NCBI RefSeq assembly: GCF_005938385.1
Contig: NZ_VCRA01000001.1
Span: 1 to 64,000, forward strand
Direction: 5' to 3'
Source: Paenibacillus mesophilus
GTDB taxonomy: Bacteria > Bacillota > Bacilli > Paenibacillales > NBRC-103111
Length of the DNA stretch: 64,000 bases
The first letter of the stretch is position 1, and each line of letters opens with the position of its first letter. A program made the position numbers and the translations under genes. The notes under the pieces are model-generated. The model was not told the DNA's origin and did no database searches. It saw only the letters and a list, made by a program, of their open reading frames with translations. Shown in pieces: positions 9,229 to 18,062 of this stretch.

Positions 9229-10375
9229 TGGCTTCCACCTCCAAGAATTCTTTCATATTCATGGCATTGTCTGGATGCTTCTTTTTATCTGCCATAAATG
9301 CAGAATGATTCACACAGACCGTCGCATAATCACAATAACGGCAACGCTTCGCATCCTCTGTCGGTATATACACGCCCTGTTCCATGGAGATCAATAGATT
9401 TCTCACAACGCCAGTTAATAACTCACGCTTATCTTGCAGGCGCACCACTTCACGACCAACCCCTCTCGCTGTCGGAAAATAGTACGCTGACTCCGTAACT
9501 CGGGCATCCTTATCTCTGCCCGTGTCCCTCAACCACTGTTCCGCCGCTAGCGCATAGAGCGCATGCTGTAGCTGTGTTCCACCAGCAAAGTGCCCATTCT
9601 CGCGATATTTGTTCGGATTACCTGTCTTATAATCAATAATTCGATAGGAATGGGGCTCAATTTGATCAATACGATCAATAAATCCTTTTATTGTGATCGT
9701 GGAGCCGTCTGTCAGTTTAAGCTGCATAGGTTCTCCATCAATCGTAAGTTCTTGCTCAAAATAACAAGGGCGTGTCGTCTTTATCAATTCTTCGTTATAA
9801 AACCACTCCACATCTTGACGGATCTCACCAGACTCCTTAAGCAAGATATGCTGACTTGGTGCAGGAATTAATCGCTTGTAGTTTGCCAATTGTTCTTCAG
9901 CTATGTACTGCAGAAGATTTCGGTCATGATTCGCTTGCAGTGAGCCATCCGACGTGATTTGTTTCAAATACTCATAGAAAATACGATGTAGTAAGTTCCC
10001 GCGCTCCACGGGTTCTAACCAACGCTTTCGATCATAGGTAACTTCATTTTTTGACCATATTCCAAGTACGTATCCGAAGTAAAACCTCATTGGGCATTCA
10101 GCATAACGTTCCAGCTGGCTTGCGCTAAAAGCGCGTTGCCCGATGTCTGCGGCTAATGCTTCTGATTGTATGAAGCCATCGTGTGCTGTTATCGTGTTTG
10201 AGATGCGTTTCATCACAGCATCACTACCATTACTGAGATAAGTGTACTCCTTATTCAACACATCCCGCCCGTCAAGCAACCGACCACGATTATTTAGAAA
10301 TGCAACCGTCCATACATCCAAACCATCAAGGGGAGTTGTCTCTGCATTAGTTAGTGTATTTAATTGATAACTCAC
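9221..10375 (-). CDS. AddB-like C-terminal part: PD-(D/E)XK nuclease with four-cysteine cluster site
   Basis: A 384-residue protein corresponding to the C-terminal third of AddB/PD-(D/E)XK nucleases. It has FSASQLERYAECPMRF near residue 85-95 and the catalytic core YRIIDYKTGN near 247. The C-terminal pattern CRYCDYATVC completes, with the earlier Cys, the 4Fe-4S arrangement known in AddB. It begins at a GTG whose bases overlap the TGA of the preceding gene (GTGA, 10372-10375). No separate strong ribosome binding site is visible, so translation probably depends on re-initiation. The N-terminal residues read as a direct continuation of the upstream gene, so this is either a natural two-subunit version of AddB or an old frameshift. 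Confidence 0.78.
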   Translation of the reverse strand: MSYQLNTLTNAETTPLDGLDVWTVAFLNNRGRLLDGRDVLNKEYTYLSNGSDAVMKRISNTITAHDGFIQSEALAADIGQRAFSASQLERYAECPMRFYFGYVLGIWSKNEVTYDRKRWLEPVERGNLLHRIFYEYLKQITSDGSLQANHDRNLLQYIAEEQLANYKRLIPAPSQHILLKESGEIRQDVEWFYNEELIKTTRPCYFEQELTIDGEPMQLKLTDGSTITIKGFIDRIDQIEPHSYRIIDYKTGNPNKYRENGHFAGGTQLQHALYALAAEQWLRDTGRDKDARVTESAYYFPTARGVGREVVRLQDKRELLTGVVRNLLISMEQGVYIPTEDAKRCRYCDYATVCVNHSAFMADKKKHPDNAMNMKEFLEVEAID

Positions 10376-12129
10376 AGGACTGCCAATGCATTTCCCAAAA
10401 CGGAGTAATCTGCATCCGACAAAAATGTTTTATTACGGAATATCTGAAGAACTTCAAACGCAGGACTCACTTGCTTCCCTTCTGTTATCTGATAGGAAGA
10501 ATAGCTTAACGTTACATTCCCCGTGATATTCGCTAGCTTTCTAAGTCGATCTATTTTTAATTGTCTGCCTCGCTCCGAAGTCAGTGTAAGATTAGCGCTA
10601 ATGTTTTGTCTTTCTTCATCCAACAGAACTGGATCCTGTCTGGATGATACAGACCAGTTATGTTCATCCATGCCGACCATGTACGTAAATGACCTTCCAG
10701 TTAAGCCACCATTCGATAGGGAAGAAATGTTAATTGCGCCAGGAGTTGGAAACGGAGTAACTTTCACGCGAATTCCTGCTAGGAACTGCTCTACATATTG
10801 CAGAGCAACGTCTTTTTTCATTTCCGAAAACGTAATCGCATCTACTGAAGTTAATGAAGCAACCAGCTCATCCATTTCTTTGACAATAAGCGCATCATCT
10901 TCGTTCTGAATCGTTCCATACTTTGTAATGATCTTCTGTAACCACGACAGGATAAACGTTGGACTCCATGCGTCATCATTCGGCCATTTCGCGAATATTC
11001 CCTGGAATACTTTCCTAAGGTTGACTAGTATCGGTTTCGCTTCTTCGGCTCCTTTATTTATAGTTGATTCAAGTAATTCTAAATAACGTTCCTTGCCCCA
11101 ACCAATATGGAGAGCTTCTATTGAACGAATCCACTCAGATGCCCCGATACTCTCATCCTCATTTCGAAAAGATAATCCACCTTCGCGTAGTAAACCAATG
11201 ATATCGGTAACTTGAAAATCATTGTCGAGCCAATGAAGCAGTTTTAATAATGTACGACCCATTCTAGCATATTGAATCGGCAACCCATTCCCAAAGGTAC
11301 ACGAAATATCCAACTCAGAGGTCAGCGTTTGAATTGCACTCGCGTATGGGTCATAGTTGGATGCAATGATTTCGATCCGATCAAGTGGAACCTCTTGCGA
11401 TAATATCCGCCTCATTACTTCGCGAATTTCGGCCAATGTACCCGTTGCATGGAATATCTGTACCTTTTCTGCAGGGAAGTCAGATTCGGATGCCGTTAAT
11501 GGTAAGCCATGCATTGGCTTCACTAGTCGTTCACCAGCTATTTTATTAACGATCGTCTGCTGGGATTTGGTCAGTAAACTATTCTCTGGCATGATATAGA
11601 TCGTACCATCTTGATCGGCAACTACCAGATCAGCTTGTATCATTTGATCTACGAAGTTATACGACTCAAGAATTATTTCATATCTACGAAGAACTTCTCT
11701 TACAAACACTCCCTTCCGATGATCAACGAAATGAGACAGCTCTAAATCTTTGGCATGGACAAATGCTTGTCGTAAGTCCTCAATGGAACGATGAAAACAA
11801 GAAACCATACCTGGCGTAATCTTCGCTTGGGATAAATAGGGAGCTTCACTCTTAGTCAGGTCCAACATAATCTTCTGAATGATCCAGAATGACTGCTGGG
11901 AACGAATAACTGTTTTCTTTTGCTGAAAAAGCTGAAGTGAGGATTGCCTTAAAGCCAAACTTTCTATCGTCTGTACTTCAACATTCAAAACGTGACCATA
12001 GTCACGGCAGACTTGATGCAGCCACTGCTGCCCGTCAGCAAAACGTGGCGCAAGAAGTACTTTCTTAGACAATGGAAAAGCTTCAAAGCTCTCATGCAAA
12101 TTACGAATAAAGGTTGATGGCATAGGCAT
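10372..12129 (-). CDS. AddB/RecC-like N-terminal part (inactive helicase-like)
   Basis: A 585-residue protein resembling the helicase-like region of AddB. It opens with KVLLAPRFADGQQWL where a motor would carry Walker A, but there is no GKT or GKS, as expected for the non-motor AddB/RecC side. Later pieces fit the family: FHATGTLAEIREVMRRI, EIIASNYDPYAS, SLSNGGLTGRSFTYMVGMDE and SPAFEVLQIF at the end. The start at 12129 was chosen because AAAGGAG lies 10 nt upstream. An earlier ATG at 12168 would overlap the WYL gene and lacks a site. It should pair with the downstream nuclease piece and the AddA-like motor. Together the two AddB pieces total about 970 residues, close to a complete small AddB. 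Confidence 0.75.
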   Translation of the reverse strand: MPMPSTFIRNLHESFEAFPLSKKVLLAPRFADGQQWLHQVCRDYGHVLNVEVQTIESLALRQSSLQLFQQKKTVIRSQQSFWIIQKIMLDLTKSEAPYLSQAKITPGMVSCFHRSIEDLRQAFVHAKDLELSHFVDHRKGVFVREVLRRYEIILESYNFVDQMIQADLVVADQDGTIYIMPENSLLTKSQQTIVNKIAGERLVKPMHGLPLTASESDFPAEKVQIFHATGTLAEIREVMRRILSQEVPLDRIEIIASNYDPYASAIQTLTSELDISCTFGNGLPIQYARMGRTLLKLLHWLDNDFQVTDIIGLLREGGLSFRNEDESIGASEWIRSIEALHIGWGKERYLELLESTINKGAEEAKPILVNLRKVFQGIFAKWPNDDAWSPTFILSWLQKIITKYGTIQNEDDALIVKEMDELVASLTSVDAITFSEMKKDVALQYVEQFLAGIRVKVTPFPTPGAINISSLSNGGLTGRSFTYMVGMDEHNWSVSSRQDPVLLDEERQNISANLTLTSERGRQLKIDRLRKLANITGNVTLSYSSYQITEGKQVSPAFEVLQIFRNKTFLSDADYSVLGNALAVL

Positions 12130-12146
12130 GCTATTTTTGCTCCTTT

Positions 12147-13112
12147 TTACTCGTATAAGGCTCTCCAACGATCTAGCTTCTGCCTCATGACATCCCGATA
12201 AGCTTTGGGCTCAAGAATCTCCGCTTCAGGGCCGTATTGATTTAACCAATTCATAAATTCTCGGTCATGATTAACTGTTACTTCAAAGAGTAGACTTCCA
12301 TCCTTCTGAGGCGTTAATTTCGGTTTCACAAAGAGCTCCTCTTCCTTCACATAACGCGCAATACTAGCATGAAATCTCACTTTAAATCGAATCTGCTCTC
12401 TCCCTCGCTCTATGGACCAAGTGTTCTTCATATAGGCCTTTAGATTAAATTCACCTCTATCAAATGTTTCATCCAGCAGGTTAACATCTCGAAAACGACT
12501 AATTCGGAATGTCCGAATATCACCTGCAGAATGACAATATCCAATTAAGTAGAATCGATGGTCACGAGGTACTAAATAATAAGGATCGATGTCTCTCTCG
12601 GACTCCTCATCACGACTTTGCGTATAATAAACGGTTCTTATCGTATTCTGAGATAAACTTGCTTTAATGATATCATAAAGGAACGAAGCTCCTCCTTCTT
12701 CATCACGATAGGCGGGTGTTCCCATTTGAATGATATCTGTGACATGCTGTAGAATATCGACACGCTTCGACTTTTCTTTCTTATGAACACCCATGACCTT
12801 TTCCAAGGCAGAGTCAAAACCTTCTGGGAGCAATGACTTTATTTGATCTAGTACAGTGGGCAACATCGAAAATGCCAAAGCTTCCTGTTCCGTCCAATCC
12901 AATGGATACATGGAGAAATTACTAATAAAAGCATAGCCTCTACTATGACCATAATTGGATATCGGAATATTCATCGCATGCAGCGCTATAATATCACGGT
13001 AGATATTTCTCTCGGATGTTTCACAGCGTTCTGCTAACTCCCTTGCCAGAATGCCAGGTTTGGATTGTATCAAATTAATTATTCGCATTAACCGAATTAA
13101 TCGCTCTTTCAC
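12147..13112 (-). CDS. WYL-domain transcriptional regulator
   Basis: A 321-residue regulator with an N-terminal winged helix (residues 5-60: LIQSKPGILARELAERC, SERNIYRDIIAL) and a WYL domain. The WYL core is visible around residues 170-215 (DPYYLVPRDHRFYLIGYC, RTFRISRF). WYL proteins sense ligands, often nucleic-acid derived, and commonly control phage-defence and DNA-repair operons. It is the first gene of the AddAB-like operon, 17 bp before the AddB-like start. The start is GTG with GGGAG upstream. It probably autoregulates the operon from the 13113-13192 gap. I found no clear operator there. Confidence 0.85.
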   Translation of the reverse strand: MKERLIRLMRIINLIQSKPGILARELAERCETSERNIYRDIIALHAMNIPISNYGHSRGYAFISNFSMYPLDWTEQEALAFSMLPTVLDQIKSLLPEGFDSALEKVMGVHKKEKSKRVDILQHVTDIIQMGTPAYRDEEGGASFLYDIIKASLSQNTIRTVYYTQSRDEESERDIDPYYLVPRDHRFYLIGYCHSAGDIRTFRISRFRDVNLLDETFDRGEFNLKAYMKNTWSIERGREQIRFKVRFHASIARYVKEEELFVKPKLTPQKDGSLLFEVTVNHDREFMNWLNQYGPEAEILEPKAYRDVMRQKLDRWRALYE

Positions 13113-13192
13113 GTGGCTTTCACTCCCGTATAGTTCTTTTGATCTAAACTACTAGATATAGTAATTTCGACCTGCTGTTAGGAGAGTCCTGC

Positions 13193-14406
13193 CTACCTCT
13201 TTCTTTTCAATTGCTTATACTTCTGTTTATGAAGAGCCTTTCTTGTTTTACTCGAATAAGTGAAATTATCTAAATGGCTGTACAACAATTGAGCTACCTC
13301 ACGTAACTCAGCATCCTCAGATTTAACAGCCGCCACTAACATCTCATCTGCCTGCTGCTGGAGAAGCTTTCTCCCGGTCTTCTCATCCCCCTGGTCGAAT
13401 GCAGTTTAAGCGTGCTCAATTGCAATTGCTGATTCTGTTATTTTGATTTTTTTCTCAACATGAGGGTTTGATGATTGCTCGATCAAATTAAGTTCATTAG
13501 TAAAGTGCGCATTAATTGTATAATGCAGCGAACAAAGCTTTGCCCCTTCTGTCACATCAACGTATTCCCAACCGATATCCAAGATTTTATGCTCACCAAA
13601 TGGATGCGGGAAAAATGAGAATTCTATTAAGACTGATTTAACTTCTTGATCAAATACATCTCCTAGCGACAGTTTCAACCCATCATTATTTTCTTGAGCT
13701 TTGTAGCCGTAAATGTGTTTAATTTGTGTTGTAGCCGAAGGTCGTATCGTTAACTTTATATTTTGAGCCACGACCGATAAAAGACCGTCTAGTTCTTTTG
13801 AGAATATCCCCGGGATGTCCTCCGGTTTCTCAATAAAATAGAAGTTCCCACCACCTTGATCAGCAATTCCTTCCATAAGTTCTTCATCGAACCCATCACC
13901 TACTCCCATAGTCGTTACGCCAATTCCCATACTATGAAATTCCTTGGCTATGGACTGTAGTTTCCCACGATCTGTAATACCTTCATTTACGTGCCCATCC
14001 GACAGTAATAAACCCTGTTGACGCTGCCGGTAGATTGCCTATGAACGACATACTGGATCCCCTGCAGCATCAAATTCGTACATCCACCAGTTTGAATGCT
14101 TTCAGTCTTTTGTTCCATGAAATCCTTATGAGTAATATGCTGTGGGGCAAATACTGTCTCTACCTCATCATCAAAGGCAACCACGCTGAGTTGATCCTCT
14201 TTGTTCATTTGATCTGTTACGAACTGGCAAGCCTTCTTACTGAACTCTATCGGTGCTCCCAACATAGATCCACTTCGATCCATCACTAATGATAAAATCA
14301 TTTGAGCCCCCTCGAGTTGAATCGAGCAGCAAGAACGCTTTCTCGTCCTCCTGTCGGCCAATACTGTTTATTCAATGCGTGGGTTAATTGAAATGGGTGG
14401 GTTCAC
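13193..14406 (-). pseudogene. Decayed VWA-domain protein gene
   Basis: Fragments of one von Willebrand factor A protein lie in different frames. A GTG start at 14406 with AAGGAAG upstream gives VNPPISINPRIE and then a TAA. The VWA core follows in a second piece (SLVMDRSGSMLG, the DxSxS metal site; SVVAFDDEV; QTGGCTNL) and loses frame near 14007-14015. Adding one base there restores RVLLLSDGHVNEG and joins it to the next piece (MGIGVTTMGVGDGFDEELM). That frame meets an in-frame TAA at 13406-13408 and continues to a TAG at 13193 with TAFDQGDEKTGRKLLQQQ. Three or more independent lesions make a sequencing artefact unlikely. The original role is unknown. VWA proteins of this type often pair with MoxR-like ATPases, none of which is seen here. 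Confidence 0.8.
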
Positions 14407-14572
14407 ACGTATCTTCCTTTCTAATTGACTTCTGATATATAATTTATCAAAAGCTTAAGTCTACTACGTGTCAGAGAATGCACGTTCGCTTGGCATCTAA
14501 GTATCATCGATTATTGAATCATCGATCTCTATTTCCACTAGCTGTCTTTCTCAGAAAATTTATGTTTGTATT

Positions 14573-14607
14573 ATAAAAAGGCATTTGCAAAAATAATGGC
14601 AAATGCC
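14573..14607 (-). terminator. Intrinsic terminator after the small zinc-type gene
   Basis: On the minus strand the stem GGCATTTGC / GCAAATGCC (14580-14588 and 14599-14607) is followed by a T-rich run. It lies 47 bp past the stop of the 65-residue gene. The stretch from 14407 to 14572 holds no gene that I can support. Confidence 0.75.
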
Positions 14608-14653
14608 CTTTATAGATTAGGAATTCGATCACCAAGCAAAATCAAAAGTTACA

Positions 14654-14851
14654 CTACAGTTCCTTCCATTCATATAGATCCTCATACCATTCAGACGGTA
14701 CTCCCGGAGGAGAAATGCGTTTCGCGTAACCACAATCACCGTCAACTAAAACTTTACCACATCTGCATGTTTGAAAATCATGTACTGTCTTTGACTCAAT
14801 GATGTCTCCACATGTTAGGCAACATATGGCATTTTTAGTTAACTTGCGCAA
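14654..14851 (-). CDS. Small CxxC...CxC protein (DUF7695-like)
   Basis: A 65-residue protein with a compact cysteine arrangement (CCLTCGDIIES, TCRCGKVLVDG) and a C-terminal DLYEW region. The pattern matches from memory a family of small Firmicute proteins named DUF7695, of unknown function and often found on prophages and islands. The four cysteines probably bind one zinc ion. A TTG start at 14851 was chosen because AAGGAGAG lies about 8 nt upstream. An in-frame ATG at 14905 has no ribosome binding site. It has its own terminator and sits among other small unknown genes of the element. Confidence 0.6.
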   Translation of the reverse strand: MRKLTKNAICCLTCGDIIESKTVHDFQTCRCGKVLVDGDCGYAKRISPPGVPSEWYEDLYEWKEL

Positions 14852-14888
14852 GATATCTCTCCTTTTTTTAAAAGAAAATAAAAAGGGT

Positions 14889-15029
14889 TTATTTCTTATA
14901 ATCAACGTTTTTCAGTTTATTGTGATTTTCTATATGTCGGCCCTTCTCTTTTTTATACTTTTCTATAAGATAATTGTAGCAGGCAGCCTTTGTGTTTCTA
15001 TCTGTACTAATAATTAATTTAACTTGCAT
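14889..15029 (-). CDS. Small hypothetical protein (46 aa)
   Basis: A short, lysine- and asparagine-rich protein (starts MQVKLIISTDRNTKAAC, ends NVDYKK) with a perfect AGGAGG site 9 nt before the ATG at 15029. The upstream ATG at 15092 has no site and runs into the neighbouring terminator. I do not recognise it. The 37-bp gap to the next small gene suggests they are transcribed together. Confidence 0.5.
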   Translation of the reverse strand: MQVKLIISTDRNTKAACYNYLIEKYKKEKGRHIENHNKLKNVDYKK

Positions 15030-15091
15030 AGAGGCGTCCTCCTGGTAGTTATAATTCAGTTGTAAATGGATGCTTATATAAGGAAAAAACA

Positions 15092-15148
15092 AAAAAACGA
15101 AAAAGGAAGCCTCACTTTCAAACGGAGGCTTCCTTTTTCGTTTTTTTT
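15092..15148. terminator. Bidirectional intrinsic terminator
   Basis: A long near-perfect hairpin: AACGAAAAAGGAAGCCTC on the left and GAGGCTTCCTTTTTCGTT on the right (about 15092-15113 and 15125-15148), flanked by A and T runs so that it can work on either strand. It immediately follows the 277-residue minus-strand gene. Confidence 0.85.
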
Positions 15149-15151
15149 ATC

Positions 15152-15985
15152 TCATTTTAGGTCCTTTAGACTTTTTGAAACATCAGATTTCTTCATTGCT
15201 TGATTAATTGGATACCACTTATCAGCCCAGATAAAATCTTCATTAAGCATTTTGTTCATCTGATTATCATTTGCATTCCCAACAAATATCAGAAAAGACT
15301 CTTTATTATGATAAATAGTGGGAAGATGTAAATAACTCCAGTTAAACGGAGTATTTTCTGTTAAGAGATCTGAGAGAACCCTGAACAAATCTAAATCTGC
15401 ATTCGTAAGATCGATTATCACGACACCATCGACAATTTCCAATCGAATGTGAAGTTGCTTATTAGGAGTCCTCACAACGTATCCACTTATATGCTGCTTT
15501 TTACTTAAAGGACTAATAATTATTTGAATAAACTCTATTTCGTTTATCACAGTATGCTCAATAAGTTTGAAAAGTGTATCATCGTACTCGAGATCAACAT
15601 TCTTAAGATTAATTAATTTATACGTTGCTCTTGTCATAATACCGAATTGTGCTAAAAACTCGGTTCCAATTTGCCTTGTATTTTGCATTAAGTTTGAAGT
15701 GCGAAGTAGATCACCCACAGTTGAGTTGCCCCACCCCGTTAATCTCCTCAATTCATTGTATGTTATGCCAACAGATTCAGCCAAAAATTTCCTGCGATTT
15801 CCCGGGTGACAGGTTTTCCGAACAAACTTACTCCATTTTTCTTTAATCTTGAATACATCTTTTATTTCGTACCAAGCGTTTTCTTTCCCCTTGGCAGAAT
15901 CATGTTTATTTATATATTCTTCTTCAGTTATTTGATCTGCAATAAATTTATCAACATGCTCACGTAGGTCTTTGAGTTTGTCCAA
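15152..15985 (-). CDS. Hypothetical protein (277 aa)
   Basis: I do not recognise this protein. It has a charged helical N-terminus (to about residue 90), a segment that could be a helix-turn-helix (RRKFLAESVGITYNELRRL, WGNSTVGDLLRTS), and a C-terminal half of alternating hydrophobic strands (residues 150-260: VINEIEFIQIIISPL, LRFRVL-like pieces). The TTG at 15985 is preferred because AGGTGA lies about 6 nt before it. The TTG at 16003 also reads in frame but has no site. It is divergent from the first tyrosine recombinase, across a 287-bp gap that contains an inverted repeat. A role as the element's regulator is possible but unproven. Confidence 0.5.
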   Translation of the reverse strand: MDKLKDLREHVDKFIADQITEEEYINKHDSAKGKENAWYEIKDVFKIKEKWSKFVRKTCHPGNRRKFLAESVGITYNELRRLTGWGNSTVGDLLRTSNLMQNTRQIGTEFLAQFGIMTRATYKLINLKNVDLEYDDTLFKLIEHTVINEIEFIQIIISPLSKKQHISGYVVRTPNKQLHIRLEIVDGVVIIDLTNADLDLFRVLSDLLTENTPFNWSYLHLPTIYHNKESFLIFVGNANDNQMNKMLNEDFIWADKWYPINQAMKKSDVSKSLKDLK

Positions 15986-16042
15986 GACAATCACCTGGCT
16001 CAAAGATACTATGAATGTGCTGATGCATCATTTAAAAACCAT

Positions 16043-16118
16043 AAATGGTGCAGTTTTGAGTGAGATTTCAGCTTTTTCTTCTGATAAAACTAGTATCAGG
16101 TCGAAAACTACACCATTT
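16043..16118. repeat. Inverted repeat upstream of the recombinase trio
   Basis: AAATGGTGCAGTTTT at 16043-16057 is repeated inverted at 16104-16118, with 14 of 15 bases pairing across a 46-bp spacer. It lies between the divergent 277-residue gene and the first recombinase. It could be a recombinase or regulator binding site. No other copy was found in the window. The rest of 16004-16272 holds a C-rich tract near 16188-16202 and nothing else that I recognise. Confidence 0.5.
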
Positions 16119-16272
16119 GTGGAGCAGCATATAAGGTTGGTATTTACATGAAATACTGGTTATATAGAAACTTACATATACGCCGATAACCCCCACCCCC
16201 TTCGCAATGGTTTTTGGTCTAGTTGTTAGAGAAAAGCTTCCGTTTGTATAAAATTTTCAAGGAGCTGAGCAA

Positions 16273-17811
16273 ATGTTTGATCATTCAAATCACAATCAAA
16301 ACAAGTACCCTATAGCCCCAGCAACACAGCACTATCCAAACTTCTTTTGGAATGAAAATGTGAAAGAAGTTTCGTGGAAATGCCCTTCCACGAAACTTTC
16401 TTCCGAAGAAGGTCTAAACCTGCGAAATCAAGTTCACACTATTACCAGTACTTATATCGATGTAAAAAAAATAACGAAGGCGAGTGTAACCAATATGTTA
16501 AATACGCTATATGCGTTAGACCAAACATCCCAAAAAAACACAGCAACTTATCTTGGCCCAGGTCATATCATTCCATGGATTTTCAAAAATCGAATAGAAG
16601 GCAATCTTCAAGCACAAAGAATTATTGATTTTTTCAGCGCAAAACAATCTTTACGATCCCCTTTTGAATATTATCGAGATTATAAAAGCTTCAATAAATT
16701 TTTGGATTGTTTCTCCGTGACATTTAATATCCCAACTCAGAAAATAACTGATAACGAATTATTGAAAAAAGATCTTATTCTACAAGTGATGCAATCTGAT
16801 TCATTAGGCGACGACCCCGATGTGAACAAACTAACCAAACTTGCCAATCTATATCATCCAGGGTTGGAAATAGTGTTCCCTAAAAAAAGAACATACGCAC
16901 CCCATGATTGGCAGCTTAATCACCCACTAATTGATCTACACCTAGGAACTTTTAAAGGTTACAAGACAACTACTTTGCAATTCCGAAAAAGAGCTTTTTA
17001 TTGGTTCCTCACATGGCTGTGTGAAACATTTGCTGTATTTTCCTCATTTTCAATTAATGAGGTACCCCTCTGGCTTATAACTGATGAGCATCTTACAAAT
17101 TTTCGATTCCATCTTGAGGGAAAAATAGAGAATGGAATAATGGAACCGGCTTATGCAGTCGGTATCCTGGATTATGTGAAATCACTTTTCCGAAGTTTAT
17201 TCCAACTTGGCCGTCTTTTAACTGACGTGTCTTCAGATATTCCAGGAATAACTTATGAACGTTACCACTATCGCGATATTCCCACAGACCTACAAATTGA
17301 TGAACTCTTTAAGATTATCCAGATATACTCTCCCGATCCTCTCAAATACACTTTAGCTTTTGAAATGATGCTGTACTTGGGGATAAGAAGAACTGAAGTA
17401 TCAAACACTCTTTGGGAAAATATTAATTTACACACTGGTGTCATTACAGTAACAGGGAAAGGAGATAGGTCACACTCACTGCCGATACCTACAAAAGTTT
17501 ATCAAAGTCTAGAATCACTAGCGACTGACTCAACTTCAGGACATATTTTCTCATCAACGCCCGAAAAATTTGCTCGATCCCTTTATGAATATGTAAAAAT
17601 ATTTTCTTTGATGGCCGGTTGGAATATTCCAAGTGGATTACATTTACTTAGGCATACAATGCTAACACGACTCTCATACAGAAAGGACTGCCCACCACAA
17701 GTATTGAGAAAATTGGGGAGACATAAGAATGCCGCAACTGCAGGATTATACATTCATCGAAGTCAAGAAGAACTTCGCAGATCAGCTAATAAGATCAACT
17801 TATTAACTTAA
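16273..17811 (+). CDS. Tyrosine recombinase/integrase 1 (512 aa)
   Basis: A large tyrosine recombinase with an unusual ~220-residue N-terminal extension, then a SAM-like core-binding domain (about 220-330) and the catalytic domain (about 340-512). All active residues are visible: Arg in LYLGIRRTEVSN (near 372), Lys in VTGKGDRSHS (near 396), HxxR in LHLLRHTMLTRL (near 458), His in LGRHKN (near 483) and Tyr in AGLYIH (near 493). AGGAG precedes the ATG. It is the first of three recombinases in the same direction, which recalls RIT and Tn554-type elements, although the 251-bp gap to the second gene is unlike compact RIT trios. It probably moves the sigK-inserted element. Confidence 0.85.
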   Translation: MFDHSNHNQNKYPIAPATQHYPNFFWNENVKEVSWKCPSTKLSSEEGLNLRNQVHTITSTYIDVKKITKASVTNMLNTLYALDQTSQKNTATYLGPGHIIPWIFKNRIEGNLQAQRIIDFFSAKQSLRSPFEYYRDYKSFNKFLDCFSVTFNIPTQKITDNELLKKDLILQVMQSDSLGDDPDVNKLTKLANLYHPGLEIVFPKKRTYAPHDWQLNHPLIDLHLGTFKGYKTTTLQFRKRAFYWFLTWLCETFAVFSSFSINEVPLWLITDEHLTNFRFHLEGKIENGIMEPAYAVGILDYVKSLFRSLFQLGRLLTDVSSDIPGITYERYHYRDIPTDLQIDELFKIIQIYSPDPLKYTLAFEMMLYLGIRRTEVSNTLWENINLHTGVITVTGKGDRSHSLPIPTKVYQSLESLATDSTSGHIFSSTPEKFARSLYEYVKIFSLMAGWNIPSGLHLLRHTMLTRLSYRKDCPPQVLRKLGRHKNAATAGLYIHRSQEELRRSANKINLLT

Positions 17812-17820
17812 AATACAAAA

Positions 17821-17884
17821 GCCTTCGTGAAGGTGTACATCCACTTTAGTATCTAAACTAAAGCTTGTGCACCTTCTCGAAGGC
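17821..17884. repeat. Two-tier hairpin between recombinases 1 and 2
   Basis: Outer arms GCCTTCGTGAAGGTGTACA (17821-17839) and its inverted copy (17866-17884) match at 17 of 19 positions. Inner arms CTTTAG (17844-17849) and CTAAAG (17858-17863) are nested inside. No T run follows, so a simple terminator is doubtful. It begins 9 bp after the recombinase 1 stop. It may be a recombinase binding or crossover site or an RNA processing structure. The rest of the gap to 18062 holds another small dyad (ACTCCC / GGGAGT near 17934-17958) and a TATAAT at 18030-18035. Confidence 0.6.
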
Positions 17885-18062
17885 GGATTTAGACGGAATA
17901 TTCCCGTATCTAGGTAATTAATTTCTTAGAAAGACTCCCTCGGCCGCATGGCGGGAGTTGCGAGAAATAAGTAAATAAAAGGTATGTGGTCATTGTACAA
18001 CGAGATCTTCGAAAATTCAATTCAAAGCATATAATATTTGTCTAAATTAGGAGGATACAAAG

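Noticed and set aside
16043..16118. Left terminal repeat of a RIT-type transposon
   Set aside because: The two arms face each other within 76 bp, and no matching copy exists on the right side of the recombinase genes.
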